In this document: positions 49,340 through 61,800 of the stretch, piece after piece
Position numbering within the stretch: position 1 is the stretch's first letter
How the letters are laid out: every line of letters starts with the position of its first letter
Assembly: GCA_030248065.1 (NCBI GenBank)
Contig: JASAMV010008195.1
Location: forward strand, 1 to 64,000
Direction of reading: 5' to 3'
Origin: Rhynchonema sp. JSB1_4
Lineage: Eukaryota > Nematoda > Chromadorea > Monhysterida > Xyalidae
Length of the DNA: 64,000 nucleotides
Made by a program: the position numbers and the translations under genes
Notes under the pieces: model-generated
What the model saw: only the letters and a program-made list of their open reading frames with translations
The model's database searches: none
Told to the model about the DNA's origin: nothing

Positions 49340-50178
49340 CAGTGTACCCGGCGCGGCGGCGGCGGTTAGTGTACCTACCGTAAAAAAACCTAAATACAGC
49401 CCCCCCCCCCGGCCCCCGGAATAGAGCCCCCCCCGTAAGACAGCCCCCCCCCCCAAAAAGGGGTCAGTGAATTAATAGAGCCCCCCCCGGAATACCCCCC
49501 CCCCCCCCCAAAGTAACATCCCCTATACAGTAGTGTATTAAGGCTTGATAGTGGTGCACAGGTACATTTATGCACGTTTGTTGTTCGTTCAGAGCACATA
49601 ATACGCCTCTTATTGACGAATAGACACGAATAAATGCAATTACAAGCGAAAAAACATCCTTTCCAAACCCCTTTTTTGGGGTTTTTAGGGGTATTTCTGG
49701 GAACAATTTTTTCCGGTTTGGGTCAGTGAATTAATAGAAGCCCCCCCGGAATAGAGCCCCCCCCCGTAATAGAGCCCCCCAAAATGGGGTCAGTGAGTTA
49801 ATAGAGCCCCCCCTTCTATTTAGGTTTTTACGGTACCCCTTTTTTCCGTGCGGCGGTTGGTTAGTGTAGGGGGGAGGGGGAAGACCCAAATTCAGGAAAA
49901 GTCACTTTTTGAGGTAGAAAATTTGACCGACTTTTTGGCCCTTTTTGGAAAAAATTCTCCATAATAAGGGTATTTTGGCGACTTTTGACAACATCGACCT
50001 AAAAATTAACCGTTTTAGGCCTTAAAATGCCCATTTTAGGCCTAAAAATGCCTATTTTAGGCAAAAAATGAGGCGGTATGTGTACGTGGCGCGGCGGTTA
50101 GTGTACTAGTGACCTTGGTCGCGGCGGTTAGTGTACCTTAGGGGGGGGGACCCCCCTCCGCCCCCAGGAACTACACTG
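49340..50178. mobile_element. MITE A6 carrying E3
   Basis: Perfect duplication ggcccgat (49332 and 50179). The left TIR is reduced to CAGTGTA; the right end CCAGGAACTACACTG is intact. Unit GCGGCGGTTAGTGTACC. Confidence 0.9.
49378..49833. mobile_element. Tc1/mariner-like MITE E3 nested in A6
   Basis: CCGTAAAAAAACC...TTTTTACGG flanked by TA. A1 at about 15910 shows the same sequence without the insertion (cctaccccttttttcc), which proves a TA target. Confidence 0.93.
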
Positions 50179-50317
50179 GGCCCGATCCTACCTGGTCTCT
50201 GTTTTGTGGGGTTGTTGTGCTTTGTTTTATTGTTCTTGTTCCTTGGTCACTATAAATTTGTTGTTTCAATAAAAAGCACTCTTGGCTCTTTCAGAAGTGT
50301 TGCTTTCCAGTTATATT

Positions 50318-52704
50318 ATGGGAACGTGCGGCCACCGACTGAGCGAGTCCGAGCAAGTGTACATCATCCACGGAATTCAAGATGGAATGCGAAATGATGG
50401 CAGAAGGTTATTTTGTTTGTTTGTCTTCAAAAAGTCAGGGGCGTAGCTTCCCTAGAATTAATTCTTTCCTTCCATTTCAAAAGATGTGATGAATATCGTC
50501 CATGTGTGCTGAAGACGGACGTATTAGATGGCTGCTGCGGCTCGTGTCGATTGCGCGCTGGCAAAACCGATATTTTGGTTGGCATTAAAGTATGTCAGAA
50601 TTTTTTTGTCTATCTTGCGTATTTTTCGCAAAATATATTTTTGAAAAAAAACCGTTTTTTCCAAAAAAAAACGTTTTCTTTTCAAGTATTTTTCCAGTAC
50701 TTTTGGATACCCATGGTCCAAACACGCCTATTTTTGAGAAAATTTCGTCGGGAAATGGCCTGAAACAGGCTAAAAATGCACTTGGAGTTTAGAAAGTGCT
50801 CATTTTGAACTGTTTAGTACCGATTTGCATTGGTTTTGACAACATCCTCTCATCTCGGAAACTTTTGGAAAAAACCGTTTGAAAAAAACTGGAAAAATTT
50901 CCGGAAAAATAAAAACGTATTTTTCCTGGCCGCGGAAAAACGGGCAAAACGTTTTTTTCGTTTTTTTTTCGAAAAAAACGGTTTTTTTTCGGCCCGCTGG
51001 TATATACTTTGGATGATCGTATTGGGCTTTGTATTTTGCCTTCTTTCCATCCTCTTTCAGGCCGAGATCACGATGCCCATTGATCCCAATTCTGGACTCG
51101 TACAGTTTTCTGTCGACTGTTCCGCTAACGCAGCTCCCCAATTTGAAGGTTTGCTTGGCCTTCATGTGAAGTTTACTTCAATGAGATAATCTTCATTTCT
51201 CTATTCCGTATCGCGTTCTTAGACGCCAACCACCTTATTTTGAACTTGTTTACCACCATCGCTTTCAGGCCGAGGCGGTGAAGATATATCAGACAAAATA
51301 GTCTCGCTGTTGTCTGACGCGTATGGTGGTTCAGTCGATTTATCCCAATTATGCATCAAGTCCGGGGAGTTCTGTTGGCGTTTGTGCGTAGACGTGCTGA
51401 TTCTGCAGATTGAGGGCAGGTCGGTTTCTGTTTTTTTCTCATGAGCCTCTTGTATCTCACCAAGCAGCTGTTGTTTTGTTTATTCAGTCTGATCGACATG
51501 ATTTCATTGGCGGTCAAGGCAGCGTTACTACAAGTCCAGCTGCCAATTGCGAGCGTGAAAGGGGATGAGGAGAGCGAAAAATATGAGGTTAACGTCAATC
51601 ATTGTTTTTTCAAATCACATTTGACATAAGCTTGCAATTTCCAGATTGACTTATGTGATAATGAGCCGTTACGTGAACTTCGCCCTCTGTTCGCTCCTAT
51701 GTGTCCCTGCCTTGCCACAGTGCATAAAATTGGTTGGTCAAATGTTGTGGATCTGACCCCGGCCGAAGAACAATGCTCCAAGGTTTGGTGAAATGACGTC
51801 ATGTTTGCGTTTTGTAGCTGTGGTATCTCCGAACATTAGTAGTTCTTGCTTTTTTACAATCAAAGCTGGTTGCTCTACTGATCTCAGGTTGGAATTTTGC
51901 AGATTAGATACGGCGGGAAGCGTATAGCTGTAGCTCTTCGATTGTTTTGTATCAAAAGTACTAACGTGCTTGCAAGGGACTGAGTTAGCACAGCTGGGTT
52001 GCAGCGGTTAGTTGATAAACACAGTTATACGGGATAAGTGTGCTCTTTTGCATTTTTGCGTGGCGCGCCAAAAGTGCTTTTCACAGAGTCTCGCCGCAGA
52101 CATGCACATACGCAGCGACAAATACTCGATGGTTGATGAGCGCTGAAGTTTTAGTTTGTTGGTCATGTCATATGCCAAGCTGTCAAGCAGCAGTCTACCC
52201 TAATCCGACGTAATGCGTGTTTCATTTGACACAGGCCAGGCTAGCGCGTCTCCGTTTCCGTGTGCTAAGTGTCATCCTCTTGATACATGCCGGTAATGGC
52301 GCTGGTTAGCTTCAGTTGTAAGGAAAGCAGTAAATGCGCTAGCTACGTTGCTTGAATGTGTATGATTTGCTCACGTGTGCTTGTCAATGACTCTAGGTCT
52401 ATTCAGTAGGCGGCTAGGTCAATAATTGGGACATTTGTCATCTTCTTATGGCACAGTGATTGAGGGTCATAATAAGACACTGACTGACACAAGCCCGTTG
52501 TCTATTTCACACTAAACTGTGAAACATCAGCCATGTAATTGGCAGGCGTGCGTAACGGTAGCCTGTAAACCGAATGGCGAAATGTCAATGATGCGACAGC
52601 ACGGTCGTGGTGGGTCGTTGGATGCTGAATCCGTGTCGGATATGTTGTCGATGGCCAGACAATGCGCGTTGACGTTGCACAAACGAGTGGATGCACTCGA
52701 ATGA
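50318..52704 (+). CDS. EXOSC7: Exosome complex subunit RRP42 (EXOSC7)
   Basis: RNase PH-fold subunit of the six-membered ring of the RNA exosome, catalytically inactive in animals, acting in nucleus and cytoplasm in 3'-5' RNA decay and rRNA processing. Exons 50318-50406, 50484-50589, 51061-51148, 51269-51419, 51488-51587, 51645-51782, 52546-52704 are in phase, 276 residues. Evidence: N-terminal YIIHGIQDGMRNDGR, then CRLRAGKTDILVGIKAEI, CIKSGEFCWRLCVDVLIL, DMISLAVKAALLQVQLP, and the final glycine-rich RGGSLDAESVSDML. Length is near that of other RRP42 proteins. The 0.47 kb second intron is full of AAAAACG-type runs. The stop codon lies within a TGAAACATC motif. Gene order RRP42-carrier-EDRF1 is tightly head-to-tail. 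Confidence 0.93.
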
Positions 52705-53001
52705 AACATCACGTGATGCTTTGTTGATGTTTGTGTGTTATTCTTGATGTTATCACATTATGGATTACGGGTCCTGTTAGCCAGTCTTTTTTGTCTTGAT
52801 TGAAATTATAAAAGTGGAACACTGTGATGTGAGTTATTACAGTTGTTTGCAATATCTTTTTGATCGATTTTGGTTTATAATCCAGACATGGCCACATTGT
52901 GTGCATGGATTTACATTCGTTGGTCACTACTACTTATGTTCGTGATGAACTGTGCCAATGGGTTTCAGTGTTTTTCGTCGACAAAGGCGAAGTCAATCGC
53001 A

Positions 53002-55014
53002 ATGGGTGGGGATCCTAACGCGAATGCATCGAGGCAGTTTTCGTTAGTTATTTTACGTTGGGTCTGGAGAGTAGTGTTCCTAAAAACAAAACTTACTGAA
53101 ATCCAATTGATACAGGCTGGTTCCTAAGATCATCAATGGCGGTATCGCTGGCATAGTGGGTGTGACGTGTGTGTTCCCAATGGATTTGGTCAAAACACGG
53201 TTACAGAATCAGCAGGTCAGCGCTACTGGAAAACCGATGTACACTGGAATGTGGGTGATTTTGTGTGTTCTTTTGTTTATGTTTTGATGGTCGTCGGTCG
53301 ATTCAAGGTGACCCTGTACTTCTCCTTCAGAGCCGACTGCTTTCGAAAATCCTGGGCCAATGGTGGTTTGAGAGGAATGTATCAAGGTAAAAGCACTACT
53401 GTGCAGCTCTTCCTCCTGATTTGTTGTGTTCAAATTGAAATGCACTAGAATTTTAGGTTCTGCTGTCAATGTTCTGCTGATCACGCCAGAGAAAGCCATC
53501 AAACTGGTCGCCAACGATTTTTTTAGGCATCATTTACGGAAGAAGAACGGGTTAGATAGATTGTTTTGTTTTGGGTAAAAAAAATACGGAAAGTTTCTTT
53601 TTTCTCTAGCGAGCTGCCTATGTATCGTCAGATGATCGCTGGCGGCGGTGCTGGATTCTGTCAGATTATCGTCACCACGCCCATGGAATTGTTGAAAATT
53701 CAGCTGCAGGATGCCGGCAGAGTCCGTGAGTTGGCTTTCGTTCTGTTTCTATATTGTTGTTGAGAATCGACCGGCCAGCAAGCGTGGGGCGCAAGGGCCA
53801 CTTGCGGCCAAATAATGTTCCAGTTCGATTTTTTGCTATTTATGTTTACGTTTAATCACCCATTGCATCAAATCACCCAAAAATGTTTGGAGAGCTTGAG
53901 AAAAGTGACGTCCGTTTAGTTAGCTTCAGTGGGATGTGATCTGCTCGGTAAAACGCAAACGTAATCAAAATCAAACCCGAATTATTTGTTAAACAACACT
54001 TTTCAGCGGTCAAAGACGCAGCAGCGTCCACAATTGCAACAGCTGGTGCAAATGGTGCCAAAGTAGCAGCAGCAGCTGCGCCAGCACGACTCACAGCTAC
54101 CCAAGTGACCATGAATCTGATACGAACCAAGGGAATATTCGGATTGTACAAAGGCACGGGCGCCACTATGGCCAGGGATGTCACCTTCTCAGTCATATAC
54201 TTCCCACTGTTCGCCACACTCGACTCGTTGGTTGGTACCTACTTGATCTTGGGGTTTCCGTGTGTCTTGTCCAGGCAGACTGGCTAGGGCAATGAATTGT
54301 TTTAAAAGTATGGTGTATCTACTCGTCCCATTCCCATGATCAACATTTGTAATCATTTTAGTTTTCCGAAATTTTCATGATAATTTAACTTTTTGAAATG
54401 AAAACTCGCATAACTTATTCTATAGCGCATTTTCAACAATTAATGAAATTGCAGGGTCCACGAAAAAAGGACGGCAGCGGCGATGCTATCTTCGCAGCCA
54501 CCCTGATGGCCGGCATTGCTGCTGGCGCCACTGGATCGTTTTGTGTCACACCGCTCGATGGTTGGTAGATTATTAATTTGCATAAGTTGATTTATTTTGT
54601 CTTAATGTTCAATGTATTTTAGTTGTCAAAACTCGACTGCAATTGTTGCAACGAGGCACTGGTGAGGAAGCGTACAAAGGCATCGTCGACGCTTTCGTGT
54701 TGGTTTTCTCCATTTCTTGTTGTCTGCAATTTCCAGATTCGCCTGCCACCTGGCCACATGGGTAACAGAACAGAGTTTTCAGTCGAATTCCACAACGCGA
54801 AGGCATCAAGGCATTGTTCAAAGGTGCCCTGTGTCGCATGCTTGTCGTGGCACCGCTGTTTGGCATCGCTCAAGTCGTGTACTTTGTTGGCGTCGCTGAG
54901 TTCTTGATGGGAATCGATAAGTCACATCAGGTATGATTCGGTATTTTTTCTGTATTTGCACGCTGAAACTGCGCTCAAAGCTAAGGAATTCTGTTTTTTT
55001 AGGTGCGACACTGA
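53002..55014 (+). CDS. SLC25A22: Mitochondrial glutamate carrier
   Basis: Inner-membrane carrier that imports glutamate with a proton. Exons 53002-53042, 53116-53250, 53331-53386, 53457-53550, 53610-53725, 54007-54230, 54455-54560, 54623-54698, 54783-54930, 55003-55014 in phase, 335 residues. All three carrier repeats are present: [29 protein letters not shown] and [16 protein letters not shown] (P-x-[DE]-x-x-[KR] signatures), with [40 protein letters not shown] and [12 protein letters not shown] as in vertebrate glutamate carriers. An in-frame ATG at 52888 would add 38 residues including a hydrophobic stretch; I prefer 53002 because carriers begin just before the first repeat. An Ala-rich insert lies in the matrix loop of repeat 2, where the human protein is also variable. 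Confidence 0.95.
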
Positions 55015-55854
55015 ATTGCAAATTTGCAACCCATAACCGTGCGACAATGCTAATCCAACGAAGTGCCCGATAGAAGAGAGGTATGTATGTATCACGATTG
55101 TTGTGCCCTAACTTGTACCTCATTTCGGTGAAAAATAGTATATTGTCAGAAGTTTTAGCCCTTTAACTGCTTTTTGCCAATTTCAGTTTCTCGAAAAAAT
55201 AGATACGCATTATCGCTAGAATTAGATTTATTAATCTTTTTGATCTGCTTGGCTTTGATCTCGCGCTGGGATGGGATCTTCATTTCGTGAAGCGTTCACT
55301 CATTTATGCTAGACTAATTTATTGTTGTGATTTTATAGCTTCTATTTTACTCTTCCTATTCACTTTCTCTTTGTGCTTGTGCGGTTACATGTGCCCTGTA
55401 TTTATAGCGATTACTGCTTTATATGAGATTGAGTAATGGCTTTTCATGATGGTTTAGCAGCTGTAGTAATGATGTCGGCTTTCAGAACATTTTACGTCCT
55501 CAAAACTGATTTCTCGTCTTTGTGCCACAGAATGTAGAAATAAACGAACTACCGCAGGATCATTCGTGATCGTTTGCTGTACTGTTGAACCATGACCATT
55601 AACTCTGTGTATCTGACTGAATTGCCACAGTTAAGGTGTTAAGCTCATATATTGCATTATATTACTGACTAGTTCGTGACAAAATGCACTGTATAAAGCG
55701 AAGTGAAACTGTTTGCATTGTGTTTTGACGATTCGTATAAAAACGCGTGTTCAACGCAGAAACATGTTGCGTTTCCTAAATAACGGTGAAGGCTTGGAAG
55801 AGGGGAAGTGTAATTTTTAGCATTTTGTGTTTGATTGAAGGCTGCTAACAAAAA
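55015..55854. other. Spacer between carrier and EDRF1-like gene
   Basis: 840 bp with no gene or named repeat; should contain the carrier 3' UTR and the promoter of the next gene. Confidence 0.4.
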
Positions 55855-58800
55855 ATGGACGCGAATTCTACAACCTCGCATAGTTCAACATCGGCCACTG
55901 ATGGTCAAATATCATATTCTATGGAGAATGTTGCAACTTCGTCAAATATTAATGGAAATGGGGACACGGTGCCATTCGTAAAGGTTTGCTATGATTATTA
56001 TTTTTCAGCTTTTTGCGATGCAGTGTTGTTGTATTATGGTGCCTGGTCGTGACGAAAAGTTACAACGATGGCAACAAATGACTCGGAAACTGCTTTTTGT
56101 TGTGTCAGATTGCCCGGTTAGAATAGATTTTGTCAAAAGATTCCTACCGCGTCTCATTGATTTCCGCATCAGCTGATTTAACCGTAACATTACTTTGTTT
56201 ATTGTTGATAAACACTTCAGGTTCGCGAACTTGCGCTGAACACCAATCTGCATGTTGTGCCCGAAAACTGGCTGCAGGGCAACTTCGGTGCCGAACCCTG
56301 GATTCCGGGCGCTCGCAAGACGGATGACGATGAAAAGGCACCTGGCGTAAGAATGAAAAGGTGAATCAATTTTGTTCTATGTTGAAATTTCTGTTTATTT
56401 TAGTTTTTCACTTCTATTTTCAGTCTCGCTCGTGCCAACGACGCGCTTGACTGTGTGGGTCACGTTGACGTTGTTGCGGATGCAGCGACCGTGAAACAAA
56501 TGTTGACGTTGCCGTTCAGAGAGAGGAGTGGGATGAGCTTGGGTACGCACACTGCACACAGATGTCTTGACATAAATCGATTCTATAAACGTGCACAATT
56601 CTGATTTTACCACATTTTTACAGCGATCCATCGTATTGGTCGAACCCTATTAATCGATGCGATCGATTTATCAGCGAGAACATCCCGTCGTGGCAGCCAT
56701 GACATGAGACAGGCAATGGCTGACAGTTTGATGCAACAAAACACTCTCACTGTCCGTTTCTTCTTTCCTTCGTTTAAGTTCCGTTGAGGTTTTGTTTCTA
56801 ATTTCAGTTATTTACTGTAATTTTTGCAGAAATGTGTGGTACCGGTCAAACGTGCGGTTATCGAGGAGAAAATGATGATGTCGAAATTTCTGTATCACAG
56901 GTTGGTTGGTCATTTTTTGCAATGTTTTCTATGATTTCGGTTGCTTGAATATATAAACCAGCTACAGGAAATGAAATTGGTATGCATCAGCCAGATAGTG
57001 TTTCAACAACCTTCAACCATTGCCATGTTTGCAGTCTCGACCGCAGTCCAGCTGGGGACGCAATGACGGCCGTCATCAAGTACGTACTCGATAACGAAGA
57101 ATTCGAACGAGCGCGGGAGGATGCGAGAATACTGCCCGACCCATTGGACAGTGATGTGCAACAACAACAGGTATTGCGGGAGGTGTGTCGGCTGGTCTTG
57201 ATTAATGAGTTGATGGTGACCTAGGTTGGCTTTAGTGGCTCGCTGGATGCTCGGCCACGAAGCGAAGTTGACGCAACATTTTTGGCGGTAAATTATTTTG
57301 TTTTACGGACAGATATCTGAAGTCAACTGATTTTTGTTATGTCAGGGTTTCATTATGCGGCTGGGGCATTTGCTCGTCGCATCTCACTTTGCAGAATTCG
57401 TTTTGACATTTCAACTTTTAAGTTTGAAGGTCGTTTTGTTGTGTTAGTGCCATTTTGTTTATCAGTGAATAGCACTTGAATATTATCTGGTGGATGTAAA
57501 GTTGGTGATAAATCCAACAAAGATGTCATGCATAGATCATTGGGTGTTTATTTGCAGAGTTCTTCACTTGGCGATCTTGGCGATGATGACAGTCCGAGTG
57601 CTGGCGCCACAGCCAAGCGCAATGTGTTCTGGTCATTCGAGGACAGTCGTATGATGATCGAGACCGACCTGCCCATCTTTGGTTGTGGTCAGCATCCGTG
57701 TGTCAGTCTCAAATTGAGGTTAGCGTCGCTTTTGCCAACTTCGTCGCTATTTCCGAAATTCTAATGTTTTTTTACTTTCGGCACTGAGACATGATCGAAA
57801 TGGATCCGGTCACTCTTGAATATTCACCATTATGTAAAGTGGTTTGACGATATCTGGAGAACGAGAAAAATTCGAAAATATTGACCACACAGAGAAAGGG
57901 TCAGTATGGAGAGGGAACGCCGAGCACTTGTTTGCAGAGACATGCGCAAACCGATCACAGTGCTGACTGGCCTGGACTACTGGCTCGACCAGTTGATGTG
58001 CAACGTACCGGAAGTGCTCATGTGCTATCATTTGAATGGGATTGTGCAGAGATACGAACTGATAAAGACGGAGGACCTGCCAAATGTCACCAAGACACCG
58101 TTTGATCCGGAAATGGTGCGCGATGTTGCGTCCAACATTCTTAGTTTTCTCAAAAGCAACGCGACGAAGGAGGGACACACTTATTGGTTGTTCAAAGGTG
58201 AGTGGGGGAACGGGTAAAAACGAAGCCTTTGATGTACTTCATTGTGGGTAATTTATGTGGTATGTTGGGCATTTTCGGGCCAAATGAGAGAACTTTTACG
58301 TACTGGCAGTTTATCTAATTGTGGGAGGCAAGCCTGAATAAATATTAAATCTGATAAATTTACGTCATTTCTGAACAAAATCGGAAGTTGTCAGACCGAC
58401 TGAAGTACAAGAAAAGATCAAATTGGCAAAACTGATTAACCCCCGCATAGTGTACATGTTTACAATTGTGCCAACATTTACGGCAGCCCACAATGCGCAA
58501 CAATTTACACAAGTCAACCCCATTTCAAATTCAGGCGAGAACGACGACGTTGTCAAACTGTACGATCTGAGCAGTGTGTGCAGTGATTTGATCGACCACG
58601 ACATCGATGCGAATCCATACACGTTGCCAGTCGGTATATTGATGTACAGGGTGGCCCACAATTTGATGCAACACGCACGATGTGTGAGACGCGTCGCAAA
58701 CACCATATATCGATTGTTGAACAATTGTTTGGAACTGCTGCCCGCAGCGAAATATCCACAGGTTGGGGTTGTGTCAGATAATATGAGCCTTGTTACTTGC

Positions 58801-61800
58801 TTCAGGCTTTAAATGATGGGCTTCACGCGGCGTTTGTGTTGTTTGACTGATGAGCAGGGGGCACAAATGTCACGCCGATTGTCTCGAATACCCAGCGAAA
58901 CCTTAGCATGACTAGAATCGAAAATTTGTTTTTCAAATAAAAATTTGGCTTTTAGGCTTTTTACACTGGACTTAATTTATGTATTGTAACACTCTCGCAC
59001 ACTTTTTACCTGAAGTTTTCTCTATTTTCTACCAAGCTTAAACCAATGGAGTTCGTTGAATATTTTAGGAAGTCGGCCAAGACGTAGGGCCGGTCAAGAC
59101 GTAGGGTTCGGCGACACGTAGGGTTGGACAAGACGTAGGGTACAAGCGGCAAGACGTAGGGTTCACTGGACAACACGTGGGGTTCACTGGTCAAGACGTA
59201 GGGTTCATGAAATGCAAAAAGTTTGAAAAGTGGTAGGAATCTGCCATTTATTACCGTGGTTCAGTGCATGGCATTCACCCACTCTGTTTCAAGTCATATT
59301 GAGCATGTGATATGCACGATTGGACCGTTTTATCCGAAACATCGCAAGTTGTCAAAAATATGACATATACCCCTTACAAGGTAAATGTTCAATTAGCAAG
59401 CACGCAAGCTGAAATGAAGCTGGCACGAGCGTACCTTCACCGACTTCAACCATTCAGGTACCAAACAATTCCGGCTGCGATGCTGAACACATTGGTTGTA
59501 CTCATTTCACGGTTGCTTAAAGTTTCGTTGGTCAAATGAGCGGTATACGCCCATGTGCACCTGCCATGGTACATACATACATGTATATGTACGTCAGCTG
59601 CGCGCCTTGTGCACGTGCCCTGGCACATATGTATAGTGTTTCCTGTTTTTCTTAGTCCAAGCAAACGCGCGGGCCCGTGTTATAACTGAACTTCTAGTTG
59701 AGGTCGAGATTACACAATTTCGATTCAATCAGGCAGCTGGCAAAAACGTGTCAAAGTTTGCCTGTGGAATCTAACAACAACAATGTTTCACATGCTCGCT
59801 GTGAGCTTTGTGCGTGTGCGCTGCCAGCATGTCAATGAAACATTTCACCATGTTTGCTGCTGAGTGTCGTGCTTGGATTAACAAGGACGCATTCTTAATC
59901 TCTTTCATTGGTTTCTGAAATAACGACCCCAAACTGGAGTTGAGTTATAACGTAGGGTAGCTTGTTTCCTTTGACTTGCATAAAAAGGAAACACTATAAA
60001 GGCAAACTACGCCAACACGAGCCCGATTTCGCAGCTGGCAGAATAGTGAAACATTCATACGTGGCTGCTGATTTGGGAAATGTTACACGTTGAAGAATAC
60101 AAAGCGGAGCATGATGATTTTCTCTTTCTATGCGTTTTGAATACACACCACCTTCGAAATCGGGCTCGTGTTGGCGTAGTTTGCCTTTACATAAAGGCAG
60201 TCTACGGGAGGTTGTCACTCAGCCCCCGAATACCGTAACCCACCGCAAGCGAGATCGTTGCGAGAACCTTGCTGATCGCTGCTTATCGACACGTGTATTA
60301 GCGGCAGCAAGCTGGAAATTGTCATCATGCGCGTCGATCACCAAAACTTGGAATTGTTGATTGGTGTTGGCGCTAACACGCAAAACATAGATAAAAAAGA
60401 AAATGGTCTCGGCACGATCCTTGCAGATCAAAATTACGGTGGGTTACGGTATTCGGGGGCTGAGTGACAACCTCCCGTAGACCGCCTTTACAAATATGTT
60501 TGGTAAAGGCAGTCTACGGGAGGTTGTCACTCAGCCCCCGAATACCGTAACCCACCGCAAGCGAGATCGTTGCGAGACCCATGCTGATCGCTGCTTACCG
60601 ACACGTGTGTTAGCGGCAGCAAGCTGGAAATTGTCATCATGCGCGCCGATCACCAAAACTTGGAAATGTTGGTTGGTGATGGCGCTAACACGCAAAACAT
60701 AGATAAAAAACAAAATGGTCTCGACACGATCCTTGCAGATCAAAATTACGGTGGGTTACGGTATTCTGGGGCTGAGTGACAACCTCCCGTAGACTGCCTT
60801 TACTTTATATTCGCACATGCACACTTTATCTGATAATATAAATGGCTTTACAGCAACAAATAACATGTATTGCACCGTATCATGTAAAGCGAAACCACTC
60901 AGAAAATACACAAACCCCCGTGACGTGCCCATTGGCGTACCCGTGCGAACGTTGATATCAAGCACAAATGAATAAATGACAATCAGACAGATGGCATAAA
61001 GCCAGAAAAACAAGAAATTTGAAAATTCAAGTGGACAGGACAAGTAGTAGAGGTGAATGAGACCCCAAACTGTGCGTAAAAGTATGTAATACCTATTCAG
61101 GATGCAACAAAATTAGACAAAATGTGCGGCTCCACAACAAAAAAATCAGAAAATATGAGCTGTATCATCAAATGCAGGAACAACGCGAGTAAAGCAATCT
61201 CACCAAAATAAAATAATAATCCATTTCACAAGTCTAAATACAAAGCCTCATTGGGATGCGCAATTGGGGAGCGCAATGTGTCAATTGAAGAGAGCGACGG
61301 CGAACCATGTGAATGCATAGATCTGGGATCGCGAATCAAAACATCATTCTGTTCGTCGTTCAAAACGAATACATCATGACGGCGGTGGGGGCGCCCCTTC
61401 CGGTAGGGGCGTTGACGTAGCCTGAATAGAAAAGGGCAAAATTGAACGGTGCAGTGACAGTTCGTTTCAGTAACTTCATCGAAGAACAACGTACCGGCTG
61501 TGCACCTGATGTTTCACGCATTGAGTAGCTGTGCAGATTTACAGCGATCAGTTTCAACCGGTGCTGGACCAAAGTCCGATTCGGGATCGAAGCATCGCTT
61601 GGCGCGCCTCATTGCTGCCAAAAATACAACAAAGGAAACTGTGCACACGCGCACACGCAAGTGAATATGATTCTGAACAATGCACAGCACACAGTTTGAA
61701 GGTGCCGCCGTATAAGGTTGCACAACCATCAGCTGTGGTTTGGTTTCACTGCGGCGCTCTTTCATTGTCTGGTGCATACCGACATACAGTATATGTACAT

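Noticed and set aside
59312..59539. 75-codon frame present in both arms of the foldback element as a possible gene
   Set aside because: Conservation between the arms follows from their origin as inverted copies; no domain, start context or intron supports coding.
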